64,000 nt of DNA from Verrucomicrobiota bacterium (GTDB lineage Bacteria; Verrucomicrobiota; Verrucomicrobiia; Opitutales; Opitutaceae). The number at the start of each line of letters is the position of its first letter. Position 1 is the stretch's first letter. The position numbers and the translations under genes are program-made. The notes under the pieces are model-generated. The model was not told the origin of the DNA, did not search any database, and saw only the letters and a program-made list of their open reading frames with translations. The stretch covers positions 1-64,000 of the forward strand of contig JACRQG010000007.1 of NCBI GenBank assembly GCA_016222805.1, written 5' to 3'. This document shows positions 24,786-33,999 of the stretch, one piece after another.

Positions 24786-27700
24786 TTAGAACGATCCCTT
24801 CAGGCCGAAGGCCATCTGGACTCCGTATTCCTCGGAGCGCGACAGATGGGAGTAGCCGGGCGTCTCGCTGCTGTAGCGCTCGGCATTCTGCGGGCTGTTG
24901 GTGACGTTGCGGGCGTTGGCGAAGATCGTCACGTGCTTCGTCAACGCGTACTCGGCGTTCAGGTCGAGATAGTAGCGGGAGTCGAAGTATTCGTAGGCGC
25001 CCGGCGCCGTGCCGAACTGGGCGCTGTTCTTCTGCCGGCCGCGGTAGTTCCATTTCACCATGGCGACGAAGGGCGCCTTGCTGAAGGTGAGGCCGACGTT
25101 GCCGGTCCGCGCGATGAAGCCGCTGAAGTCGGCATCGTTGCGCCCGGTGAGGTGCAGCATCGTGCCGTTGGTCTGGAGCGAGAAGTAGCGTCCCCAGCGG
25201 GGAAGGAAGTCCAGGGTCTTGGTGAAGTTGCCCTCGACGCCGGTCACGCGGGCGCTGCCGGCGTTGATCAGCGAACTTACATTCCAGCCGACATACCTGG
25301 GATCGATGTCCAGGGTGGCGGCGAGGGCGGGCGTGAGCGGCTGGTTCACCGCGCCCCAGAAGTTCTCCAGGTCCTTGCGGAAGACGCCCGCGGAGAGGAC
25401 TCCGCCCTTGCCGAAGTAGTACTCGAGGGAGAGATCCCAGTTGTCGGCGGTCCAGGGCTTCAGGCCGGTGTTGCGCAGCGTGATGTTGCCGGGCGAGCCA
25501 CCGGGGGCGGGCGGCGTGTCCGCCTCGTCGATCGTCGTGTTGGGGATCACGTTGCTGAACTCGGGCCGCCCGAGGGTGCGCGCATAGGCGAAGCGGGCGA
25601 TCAGGTCCTCCGTCACGTTGAGGGTCGCGTGGAGGCTGGGGTAGTAGCCGTCGTAGGTGCGGGCCACCCGGGAACCGCGTTCCTTCCGGACCAGGGCGAG
25701 TTCCTGGATCGAACCCGCGGCGCCGGCCTCCGGCTTGCGTACCCGGGCGCCATTGACCGTCACGAAGGTGCCGTTGGCGTTCCGCTGGAAGGGGGCGTCG
25801 GGATCGATGAGCGGGCCCTCGCCGGTGTCGCGGGTCTGCTCGAACCGGACGCCGCCGACGAGCTGCAGGCGATTGCGCAGGAGCTTGAGGTCGCCACGGA
25901 GGAACGCAGCGGTGACCGTCTCGGAGATCCGTTCGGAGTTGTTGATGCGGTTGGTCGCGGAGGAGACCTCCTGGAAGACGAAGTAACCGGGGTTGCTCCG
26001 AAAAAGATCATCGGCCCGAAACGGGCTCGGCCACTGCGTGCGCGGGAAACCCCAGAACGGATCCTCGGTGTAGCCCGTGTCGAGCAGGCGGCCGGCGCTG
26101 TCGTCGGCGGTGCCGGCGATGCCGTCGGGCCCGACGTAGTTCCAGGCATTGGTGTACCGGCGGTTGTCCCGGGTGTCATTGCGGATGTCGATGCCGGCCT
26201 TGAGGCTGGCGGGCACCGGCAGGGCGGGCAGGTTGCGCTTCACGTTGAAGAAGGCGCCGCGCACGGTGCCTTCGCCGTCGACGGGCGAGGCGGTGACACT
26301 ATTGAGCCGCCAGTTGGCCAGCGAGGTGAAGTCGAGGAGGTTGCCGGCGGGGTCGCGGGTCGTCACGCGCGGGGCGGACGGCAGGCTGATGTTGTCGTAG
26401 CGGATGGTCGAGGCGGTGGGCAGCGTGATGTTGAACGACTGGAAGTGGCCATCCCGGGTGTCGCGAAAGAGGGTGCGCGAGTGCGAGAGGTTGGCGCCGG
26501 CGTTGGTTTCCCAGATCGGGCTGTTGTACCGGTGCGTGAGGACGAGGGACTCAAGCGGGTTGGTGAAAGTCCGGAAGCTGGCCCCGTAGCTGGCCACGGC
26601 GCGGCCGGTGGCACCTTGCGTGAACGTGGGGCTGAAGCTCAGCGCCGTGCCGGTGGCGACGGTGGGTACGTCGCTCGAGCCCACGTCGAAGTTGATGTTC
26701 CGGTTACCGAAGAACGCCGTGTAGTACGTCACGGTGCCGGTGAGCGAAAGAACGTGTCCGGGCGCCGGCTTGTAGTCGGCCTTGACGCTGAGCGAGTCGC
26801 GCACGACCCGCTTGGGTCCATCCTGCATCGTGTAGTTCCGGAGGTAGGGGGCGGTGGGGGTGGCTCCGGCGCCGACGAATCGCCAGGTCGGCTGCGAGCG
26901 GTGCTGCTCGTTGAATTGGTTCGAACTCAGACCGTTGATCACCAGGCCGAACGTGCTGCTCGCGGGCAGGATGTAGTTGAAGTCGAAGCCGGGGAGCACC
27001 TTGAAGGTGGACTCGTCGCCGGGACCGGGCGTCCGGCGGAAGACGTCGCGGTCCTCGCTGTTCATGCTGACGTAGGCCCGGTAGCGGAATTCGCGACGGG
27101 AGTGTTCGAAGGCGCTCTTGCTGATCATGTTCACGGCGCCGCCGAGACTGTCCGCGGGCGAATCCGGCGTGGGCACCTTCGTGACCTCGACGCGGGAGAT
27201 GTTGTTGATCGATACCGTATAGAAATCGACCGCGCGGCTGGCGCCGCCGGCCGCGGAACTTGCGACGCGGGCACCGTCTTGCGATACCGCGGAGAAGAGC
27301 GGATTGAACCCGCGGACCGACACGTTGCGGATGTCCGCGGCGGTGTATTCGACGGTGATGCCGGGGAGAAACTTGAGGAACTCGCCGACGTTGCCCTCCG
27401 TGACGTCGCCGAAGGCGTCCGCCGACACGACACTCTTGATGTTCTCCGCGAACCGCTGCTCGTTGAGGGAGATGGCGGTGGCGTTGGTCTCGCGGGCGGC
27501 GCCGACGGTGAAGGCGTCGAGCTGCACGATCTGGCCGTCGCGGCCCAGGCTGAAGTTTTGTTCCAGCGTCTGGCCGGCGACGACCGTCACCCGGGCGGTG
27601 GCGGAGTCGAGGCCCGTGTAGGTCACGAGGAGGGTTGCGGGTCCGGCCGGCACCCCGGCGAGCCGGTAGTCGCCGAATTCGTTGGTCACGGCGACCAGGC

Positions 27701-27854
27701 CGGAGCCCTCGACGGCGACCCGGGCGTTCTTGATGTACTGGCCGTTGGTAGCGTTTTGCACGCGGCCCGAAATCGAGCCGCCGGGGGTTTGGGCAAGGGC
27801 CACGCTCACCGCGCACAAGGCGGCGGCGACGAGGCGGAGCAGTTGGTTGGGCAT
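24786..27854 (-). CDS. TonB-dependent receptor, pectin locus
   Basis: The protein has 1022 residues from the ATG at 27854. A signal peptide (LLRLVAAALCAVSVALAQ) precedes a CarboxypepD_reg-like domain (about 24-105: GGSISGRVQNATNGQYIKNA), a plug domain (about 135-260: ENIKSVVSADAFGD, VRGFNPLF) and a beta-barrel ending in Phe (LKGSF). The architecture is that of receptors importing oligosaccharides across the outer membrane with energy from TonB. It lies 89 bases after the pectinesterase on the same strand, so both probably share the operator at 32433. Its own upstream gap has a smaller AGAC-GTATT-GTCT repeat. The substrate is inferred to be pectin fragments. Confidence 0.93.
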   Translation of the reverse strand: MPNQLLRLVAAALCAVSVALAQTPGGSISGRVQNATNGQYIKNARVAVEGSGLVAVTNEFGDYRLAGVPAGPATLLVTYTGLDSATARVTVVAGQTLEQNFSLGRDGQIVQLDAFTVGAARETNATAISLNEQRFAENIKSVVSADAFGDVTEGNVGEFLKFLPGITVEYTAADIRNVSVRGFNPLFSAVSQDGARVASSAAGGASRAVDFYTVSINNISRVEVTKVPTPDSPADSLGGAVNMISKSAFEHSRREFRYRAYVSMNSEDRDVFRRTPGPGDESTFKVLPGFDFNYILPASSTFGLVINGLSSNQFNEQHRSQPTWRFVGAGATPTAPYLRNYTMQDGPKRVVRDSLSVKADYKPAPGHVLSLTGTVTYYTAFFGNRNINFDVGSSDVPTVATGTALSFSPTFTQGATGRAVASYGASFRTFTNPLESLVLTHRYNSPIWETNAGANLSHSRTLFRDTRDGHFQSFNITLPTASTIRYDNISLPSAPRVTTRDPAGNLLDFTSLANWRLNSVTASPVDGEGTVRGAFFNVKRNLPALPVPASLKAGIDIRNDTRDNRRYTNAWNYVGPDGIAGTADDSAGRLLDTGYTEDPFWGFPRTQWPSPFRADDLFRSNPGYFVFQEVSSATNRINNSERISETVTAAFLRGDLKLLRNRLQLVGGVRFEQTRDTGEGPLIDPDAPFQRNANGTFVTVNGARVRKPEAGAAGSIQELALVRKERGSRVARTYDGYYPSLHATLNVTEDLIARFAYARTLGRPEFSNVIPNTTIDEADTPPAPGGSPGNITLRNTGLKPWTADNWDLSLEYYFGKGGVLSAGVFRKDLENFWGAVNQPLTPALAATLDIDPRYVGWNVSSLINAGSARVTGVEGNFTKTLDFLPRWGRYFSLQTNGTMLHLTGRNDADFSGFIARTGNVGLTFSKAPFVAMVKWNYRGRQKNSAQFGTAPGAYEYFDSRYYLDLNAEYALTKHVTIFANARNVTNSPQNAERYSSETPGYSHLSRSEEYGVQMAFGLKGSF

Positions 27855-27943
27855 GGTGGCAGGAAGGGGTAAGTGCAGAGACAATACGTCTGGGACGGGG
27901 GAGCAGTGGCCGCAGGACCGCCGCTCCCGCCGACCGGCGCCGC

Positions 27944-30900
27944 TCACGGCAGCTCGTAGACCTCAATCAGCGCGGTCCCGGTGGTCGCGTCCGGACTTGA
28001 AACCAGGGCGGTATAAAGGCCGGGGAGGAGGTTGATCAGGATCGCGCAGTCGGCGCTGCCGGGGGCGAAGGGGAAGGCCCGGACCTCGGCGGCGGCGGTG
28101 GCGATTGCGGCCGCGTCGGGACTGGCGCTCCAGCCCGTGTTGCCCGCCACCAGCGTGCTGCCGCGGTACAGGGAAAGCAGGGGCCGCGGCAGGGGGGAGG
28201 ATACTCCGAGGCCCGAAAGCGCCGGACCAGCCGCGCGAATCAGCAGGCGCTTGGGCTGCGAACCGGTGACGACGACGCCGGCCACGAGGCCGTTGGCGCC
28301 CGTGCCGGCCAGACCGCTCACGGAGAGGTTGATCAGGCGTTGGCCGGCATTGCCGTTGGAGACATCGTAGACCTCGACGAGCGAAACCCCCGAGGTCGCT
28401 CCACTGGCACTGCTCACCACCGCGGTGTACGGGCCGGGGCGCAACGTCACGCGCACCGCCGAGTCGGCGGCGGTTGCGCGCAGCGGAAACGCTCCCACCT
28501 GCGAGGTGGCCAGGGCGGTGTCGCCGGAACTCGTCGAGGTGATCCAGTGGGTGTTGGAGGCGAGCAGGGAGGAGCCGCGGTAGACGTCCAGCCGGGGATT
28601 GGGCAGCGCGCCGCTTACGCTGAAGACTTCGCCCAGGGTCGGGCCGACGGCGCGGATGAGGACGCTGGTCGGGACCTCGCCGGTGAGGGTGAAGCCGACC
28701 ACGGTGGGGTTGGAGGGGTTCACCACGGAGCGCGCGGAAAACTCGCGGAGCCGCTGCGCCCCGGCCGCGCGGTCGCCCGCCCCCGAGGTGGCAAAGGCCG
28801 TGCCGGTCGGCGGCGTGACGGTGGTGGCCGCCGAGCTGCCGTCCGTGGCCACGGCGACGCGCACGCTGAAGCCTGCGGTGGTGGTGAGGGTGCCGGTCCC
28901 GGTCGCGTCAATCGTGCCGGACCCCGCCGTCGAGGTGGTACCGGTCTGCACGACAACCAGGGCGCGTCCATCCGGTCCCACCATCAGGTGCGCCAGGTCC
29001 GCGGTGCCGTGGCTGGCCGTCGGGTAGTAGCCGGCGAGCGCCGCGTTGGCGCCGGTCGCGCGGGAGCCGGTGAAGGGAGTTCCGTCGATCGCTCCGCTCA
29101 CTCCGCCGGCGGAAGCGATCGTCCCCGTGACGGAGGTCCCGGATGGAGCCGAGATGCGGCCGGAGGCGTCGACGGCCAACGTGCGCACGAAGGGCGCGCC
29201 GGAGGCCGGAACTCCAAGCAGCACCGCCGAACCGGCGTCGCGGACATACAGGGCGAAGCTGCCGCCGGTACCGAGCGTGCCGAAATACACCCCGGCGGCC
29301 GTCCCGCGGACGACGTCGAGGTTGGCGACGGAACTCGTGACACTTCCGCTGGAGTTGGTGGCCCGCACGGTGTAGCTGCCGGCATCCGCGGGCTGCACAT
29401 TGGCGATCACCAGCGTGGCGTCGGTGGCACCAGGGAGCGCGACTCCGCCCTTGAACCACTGCAGCGCCGGTGCCGGCACTCCCGTGGCGGTCACCGTCAG
29501 GCGGGCCACGGAGCCGGCGAGGGCGGACGGTGAATCGGGCCCCGTCTCGATCCCGGCGGGCACCTGCGGATTCCAGCCTCCGAGCACATGCGCCGGATTG
29601 CGCCAGAGCGCCGCCTCGCTCTCGGAAAGCTGGCGCGACGACACATGGCGGCGCGAGACGTCCAGGAGCGCCCCGGCCAGGTCGGTGCTCTGGTATTCCC
29701 AATATTGGACCGTCGGCGACGTGGAGGCGTTGTCGAGGCGCCAACCGGCGGGATCGATGTGCGGCCCCATGGCGCAGTTGATCCAGACGCACTGGCTGTA
29801 CGGGAAATTGCCCGGGCCCGGATCCACCCGGCCGAGATAGTAGGCGACCGTGCCCGCCACGCCCTCGGCCGCAGTCAGCCGGCAATCGACATAGACGGAG
29901 CCGAAGCCGGTGGCACCGTTGCGAATCTGCGTGTAGAAGCCCACGGTGGCGGTGCCGACGTCCAGCGCCTTGATCTCGCAGCGGTGGTAGTAGGCGGCGG
30001 CCGTGCCCCACATGAAGTCCACGTTGCCCTCGATGTAGCTGTCGGTGATGAAGGCGGTCCCGGTGTTGGTCAGCAGCGTGTCCTGGCGGCTCAGGAGATT
30101 GACCCGGTTGAGCATCACCCGCTGGGCGCCGGTGAAGACGGCCTCGGCCTGCGAACCGCCCTGCGGCGTCGGATTGCGCACGGTCAGGTTCTCGAGAACG
30201 GTATCATTGGCGGCGATGCTGAAGGCGGCGCGCGTCGCGGTCGTGCCGTTGAGGTTGTTGTTGTTCGGGTACCCGATGATCGTCTGGGCGCGGTCCTCGC
30301 CACGGATCGTGAGGAACGGGCGCGTCGCCCCGAGGTACACGATCTCCGTGTAGGTGCCCTTCTTCACGGTGATCACGACCCGCTGGGTGTTGCCGGCCGG
30401 GACGGCGTCGATCGCACCCTGGACGGTGGTGAAATCCCCGCTGCCGTCGGCGGCGACGGTGAGCGCCGTGGCGTTGGCCGGTGGTCCCGCCGGCTTGGTC
30501 GTGAACCGCCAGGTCGTGCGGTCGTTGATCCCGGTGAACGAGGCGCCGGAGGCGTCGAGAATCGCGCTCTGCTCCACCTGGACGTAATAAGACTGGCCAT
30601 ACGCCAGGACGCCCGCGCGGGGATAGAGGAGGGCGGTGTGGTCGGAGACCGTCACCGGGCGGTAATTGTAGAGGGTGGCGTTGGTGCCGACGGTGCGCTG
30701 CTGGCGGGAGGCACCGAGATCGATCGTCTCCACCACGGCGTCGTCCGCGGCCCGGAAGATCCGGATGCGGGCGGTGCTGCCGGTGACCGGGGGACGGTCG
30801 AAGGTGAGGCGCAGCGGGGTGTCGGGGTTGACGTCGGTGGCGCCGGAGGCGGGCCAAAGGCCGGCGACCGCCATGGTGGACGGGATCGCCAGCACGGCCG

Positions 30901-32419
30901 GATTGCTGGTCGCGGCTCCGACGTCGTTGATCAGGGTGACGGTGTAGGCGCCGGTCTGTCCGAGCTGGACGTTGGGCAGCGTGAGGGTCGCGGCCGTCGC
31001 GCCGGGGAGAGCCACGCCGTTGCGCGCCCACTGGTACGTCGGAGCGGGGCTCCCGGTGGCGCTGACGGAGAAGGTGACGTTCTGACCGACGGCGGCGGTC
31101 ACGCCGACGGGCTGAGTGGTGATGGCGGGGGCGGTGTTGACGGCGAGCGCCGCGGCGGTGCTGGTGGCCGCGCCCGAGAGGTTGGTGACGACGACCGTGT
31201 AGCTGCCGGCCTCGGCCGCGGAGACGCGCGCCAGGTTGAGGGTGGGGCCGGTGGCGCCGGGCACGGGAGCGCCGTCCTTGCGCCACTGGTAGGTCACGGG
31301 TGAACTGCCGAAGGCTCCGACCGAGAAGCTCACATCGTCGCCGACGTTGGCGGTGACCGGGGTCGGCTGGCGGTTGATCGTCGCAGGGATGGCCGCGGAG
31401 GTCACGGTGACGGTCGCGGCCGCAGAGGTCACGGTGCCATAGGCGTTGGTGACCACGACGGTGTAGTTGCCGGCATCGGCGGTGGCGGCGTTAGGGATCG
31501 CGAGGGTCGCACCCGTGGCTCCGGCGACGGCGGCGCCGTCCTTGCGCCACTGGTACGAAAGCGGCGGAGTGCCCGTGGCGGCGACGGTGAGTGCCCCCGA
31601 TTGCCCCGGATTCAGGCTGACCGCGGCGGGCGGAGCGGCGATGGCGGGGGGATTGATCGGCACGAGCGCGCCATTGGAGGAAGTGACCGACACGATGGTC
31701 AGCGTCTGCGGAGCGGCGGTCGTGTTGAGGAACATGAAGCCGATTTCGTTGAAGACGAAGGCCGATGCGGGTGCGTCGGGATTCGAAAAGGTGATCGCAC
31801 GGATGCCAGGCCCGTCGAGCACCACCCCGCCGCCGGTGACATTGGAACTGGTGTTGCCGAAGGAAATCGCCCCGCTGCGGCTCATCAGGTGCAGGGTGAG
31901 CGAATACACCGTGCCGTCGCCGAGCGAACCCGGGGTGGGCGAGGACTGGCCGGTGGACATGTTGTTGAAGGCCGTGCCGGTGGGATTGAGCAGGCTCGGC
32001 GACGTGCCGTCGCCCAGGCGGCGGCGTTGCTCGATCAGGCTGCCGGTGTTGCGCCCGTTGAGCCAAGTGAAGTACCCGGCATCGTCCGAATAGTCGGTCG
32101 GGGTGCCCTTGTGGTTGAAGAGGCCGTAGCCGATGGCGCGAGTTCCGGCTGAGATCCCGGACAACCCTCCGGAGACCTTGAAGCTGACAGTCACGTAGGC
32201 CTCCGTGCCGGCGGCGGTCAGGTCAATGGGCACAAAATTGCTGGCGACGAGGGTGACGCGCTGCCCGGCCGGCACTGGAACCGCCACGCCGCTGGCGGCA
32301 GTCGAGGCGGGAGCGGCGGTCGTGGACGCTTCATTGAACACGTTCCACTGGAGCTGGGCGCGGGCGGGCGCGATGAGGGCGAGCAGGGAGGCGGCGAGGA
32401 GGGGGCGGTGCAGTTTCAT
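27944..32419 (-). CDS. Giant multidomain secreted pectinesterase (CE8)
   Basis: The protein has 1491 residues with a signal peptide (LLAASLLALIAPARA). An unrecognised N-terminal beta domain (about 20-255) is followed by three immunoglobulin-like domains (about 260-510, each with YQWRKDG or YQWARNG), an SbsA-type Ig-like domain (about 515-640) and the pectinesterase beta-helix (about 650-960). CE8 motifs are QDTLL near 780, VDFMWGTAA near 802 (usual VDFIFG) and YLGRVDP near 860. Another Ig-like domain (about 963-1040) precedes two copies of a C-terminal domain (from about 1230) with LIRAVGPTL/LIRAAGPAL and ends LVEVYD/LIEVYELP. The enzyme removes methyl esters from pectin so that GH28 can cut. 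The same C-terminal pair occurs in the protein at 56399. Confidence 0.92.
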   Translation of the reverse strand: MKLHRPLLAASLLALIAPARAQLQWNVFNEASTTAAPASTAASGVAVPVPAGQRVTLVASNFVPIDLTAAGTEAYVTVSFKVSGGLSGISAGTRAIGYGLFNHKGTPTDYSDDAGYFTWLNGRNTGSLIEQRRRLGDGTSPSLLNPTGTAFNNMSTGQSSPTPGSLGDGTVYSLTLHLMSRSGAISFGNTSSNVTGGGVVLDGPGIRAITFSNPDAPASAFVFNEIGFMFLNTTAAPQTLTIVSVTSSNGALVPINPPAIAAPPAAVSLNPGQSGALTVAATGTPPLSYQWRKDGAAVAGATGATLAIPNAATADAGNYTVVVTNAYGTVTSAAATVTVTSAAIPATINRQPTPVTANVGDDVSFSVGAFGSSPVTYQWRKDGAPVPGATGPTLNLARVSAAEAGSYTVVVTNLSGAATSTAAALAVNTAPAITTQPVGVTAAVGQNVTFSVSATGSPAPTYQWARNGVALPGATAATLTLPNVQLGQTGAYTVTLINDVGAATSNPAVLAIPSTMAVAGLWPASGATDVNPDTPLRLTFDRPPVTGSTARIRIFRAADDAVVETIDLGASRQQRTVGTNATLYNYRPVTVSDHTALLYPRAGVLAYGQSYYVQVEQSAILDASGASFTGINDRTTWRFTTKPAGPPANATALTVAADGSGDFTTVQGAIDAVPAGNTQRVVITVKKGTYTEIVYLGATRPFLTIRGEDRAQTIIGYPNNNNLNGTTATRAAFSIAANDTVLENLTVRNPTPQGGSQAEAVFTGAQRVMLNRVNLLSRQDTLLTNTGTAFITDSYIEGNVDFMWGTAAAYYHRCEIKALDVGTATVGFYTQIRNGATGFGSVYVDCRLTAAEGVAGTVAYYLGRVDPGPGNFPYSQCVWINCAMGPHIDPAGWRLDNASTSPTVQYWEYQSTDLAGALLDVSRRHVSSRQLSESEAALWRNPAHVLGGWNPQVPAGIETGPDSPSALAGSVARLTVTATGVPAPALQWFKGGVALPGATDATLVIANVQPADAGSYTVRATNSSGSVTSSVANLDVVRGTAAGVYFGTLGTGGSFALYVRDAGSAVLLGVPASGAPFVRTLAVDASGRISAPSGTSVTGTIASAGGVSGAIDGTPFTGSRATGANAALAGYYPTASHGTADLAHLMVGPDGRALVVVQTGTTSTAGSGTIDATGTGTLTTTAGFSVRVAVATDGSSAATTVTPPTGTAFATSGAGDRAAGAQRLREFSARSVVNPSNPTVVGFTLTGEVPTSVLIRAVGPTLGEVFSVSGALPNPRLDVYRGSSLLASNTHWITSTSSGDTALATSQVGAFPLRATAADSAVRVTLRPGPYTAVVSSASGATSGVSLVEVYDVSNGNAGQRLINLSVSGLAGTGANGLVAGVVVTGSQPKRLLIRAAGPALSGLGVSSPLPRPLLSLYRGSTLVAGNTGWSASPDAAAIATAAAEVRAFPFAPGSADCAILINLLPGLYTALVSSPDATTGTALIEVYELP

Positions 32420-32432
32420 GGGGTGGAGCCAA

Positions 32433-32456
32433 CAACTACGACACGTGTCGTAGTTG
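32433..32456. promoter_or_regulatory. 24-base perfect palindrome, LacI-type operator candidate
   Basis: CAACTACGACAC is followed directly by its exact reverse complement, with CACGTG at the centre. LacI-family repressors bind such even-spaced palindromes with a central CpG-like pair. The site is 14 bases upstream of the pectinesterase ATG (minus strand) and downstream of the LacI-type gene. Repression of pectinesterase and the receptor behind it is the likely outcome; the inducer is unknown. Confidence 0.7.
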
Positions 32457-32581
32457 CCGCGAGGGGAGGCGGGGGCCGGGGTGGTGTCAATCGCGAATCG
32501 CCGTCTCTGCGGTGCCGTGTCCGTGGTTCTCGGCCTCGTGCGGTCGGGGCAGGCGACACGAGGGCGCGCCTCCGGCGGTGG

Positions 32582-33637
32582 TCAGCGGCGGATCAACGGG
32601 CCGGACGAACCCCGGACGATGAGCTGGGGCTCGATGGTGTGCAGCAGCGACGCCCGGGTCAGCGGCCGTCCGATGGAGGCCAAAATGAACTCGGCGGCCA
32701 CGCGCGCCGTCCGCTCCACCTGCTGGTCGACACTGGTGAGCTGTGGGCGGACCATCTGGCAGATGTCGCGGTTGTCGAAACCGACGATCGACACCTCCTC
32801 CGGCACCCGCACGCCCAGCCTTTGAAACTCCAGCTGCGCCCCGGCGGCGGTCTCGTCGTTGACGGCGATGAAGGCGGAGGGCCGGCCCGACTGGCGCGCG
32901 AAGTCGGCCGCGAGAAGCCGGCCAAACTCGAAGTGGCTCTGGCGCACATGGTGCGCGTCGAGCGAGCGGGTGCACTGGGCGAACTCGAGTCCCCGGCGGG
33001 CCAGCGCCGCGCGGAGTCCCTCGAGGCGATCGGTGACCGTCTGGAAGTCGCCGGAGATGCCGAGGAGGCCGAAGCGGCGGTGGCCGAGCCCGTGCAGATG
33101 GGAGACGACCTGCTCCATTGCCGCGCCGCGATCGAGGGTGACCGTGGGGGCGTCCCGGCAGCTGGAGTGATCCACGACGACATGGGGCGTGCCGTGGCGG
33201 CGGAGGAGGGCGATCCGCTCGGTGAGCACGGCGGGATCGAACTGCCCGATGAAGACGATGGCCTGCACCCGGAGCGCGAGGAATTGCTGCACGAGCTGCC
33301 GGCTTCCCCCAGGCCGGTCGACCTCCACGAGCGCGGTGTAGCCGCGGGCGGCGAAGAACTCCTGCAACTCCGAGAGCTTTCGCACCAGCGAGTGGGTGGT
33401 GAGGTTCTCCAGGCAGACGCCGATCAGGCTCGACGGCTTGCCGCGGAGAAGGGCCGCATGGGCGTTGGGGGTGAATCCGGTCTCGGCCATCGCCTGCCGG
33501 ACGCGGGCGATGGTCGAGGCCCGGAGGCCCGGCTGATCGTTGAGGACGCGCGAGACGGCGCTACGGGAGAGCCCGACGTAGCGGGCGAACTCCGCCGTGG
33601 ACCGAATCGCGCGCGGCCGTTGGGAAGGGCTGGTCAT
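32582..33637 (-). CDS. LacI-family transcriptional regulator
   Basis: The protein has 351 residues from the ATG at 33637. The N-terminal helix-turn-helix is clear (STAEFARYVGLSRSAVSRVL, about 13-32, then NDQPGLRASTIARVRQAM), followed by a periplasmic-binding-protein-like ligand domain (about 70-345: SSLIGVCLENL, GHRRFGLLGISGD, PSAFIAVNDETAAGAQ, VSIVGFDN). Members of this family repress or activate sugar-use genes on binding a sugar. It sits between two receptor genes and just upstream of the palindrome at 32433, and it is divergent from the receptor at 34000. An imperfect CACGTG-centred site lies near 33700 in its own upstream region, possibly for autoregulation. Confidence 0.93.
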   Translation of the reverse strand: MTSPSQRPRAIRSTAEFARYVGLSRSAVSRVLNDQPGLRASTIARVRQAMAETGFTPNAHAALLRGKPSSLIGVCLENLTTHSLVRKLSELQEFFAARGYTALVEVDRPGGSRQLVQQFLALRVQAIVFIGQFDPAVLTERIALLRRHGTPHVVVDHSSCRDAPTVTLDRGAAMEQVVSHLHGLGHRRFGLLGISGDFQTVTDRLEGLRAALARRGLEFAQCTRSLDAHHVRQSHFEFGRLLAADFARQSGRPSAFIAVNDETAAGAQLEFQRLGVRVPEEVSIVGFDNRDICQMVRPQLTSVDQQVERTARVAAEFILASIGRPLTRASLLHTIEPQLIVRGSSGPLIRR

Positions 33638-33999
33638 CGGAGGCCGCCGGCCGGCGGCGGGCCGGAGTCTGCGAACGGGCATGCTGAAGTGGCGCAGCTC
33701 ACGTGCGCGGCAGACAAGGTCGAGCGTCGTCGTCCGTCAAGCACCCTGCCAGCCGCCGCGTCACCGCGGGTGCGTTCGACCGCAGTCGGAGCGTCGACTC
33801 GCGGCTTGACCGCGCGTCCGGCGAGGCGTTGCCTGCGGGCGCTGTGAGCATCGCGAACAACGCGTTCTCCGCCGGGCCCCCGCACCCCATGGAGGGCCAC
33901 CGCCGTCCGACCCCGCCCCTTTCTTCCCGGACCAGATTCCGCCGGATTCCCCTTCCCGATGCGAACCGCCCGATCCCCGGACGGGCGCACCTCCTCCCC
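33638..33999. other. Divergent control region, no gene seen
   Basis: This 362-base stretch separates the divergent LacI-type gene and the TonB-dependent receptor. It contains an imperfect inverted repeat around CACGTG (33700-33705), the same centre as the operator at 32433. In-frame codons upstream of 34000 exist but encode Arg/Pro-rich sequence without a signal peptide, so I read the region as non-coding. Confidence 0.4.

Noticed and set aside
24846-27872. 1008-codon plus-strand frame across the receptor at 24786
   Set aside because: It is antisense to a well-supported receptor gene and has Val/Gly/Glu/Arg-rich composition with no signal or motif. It is a composition artefact.
29588-31303. 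571-codon plus-strand frame inside the pectinesterase
   Set aside because: It is antisense to the CE8 domain, whose catalytic motifs are intact on the other strand.
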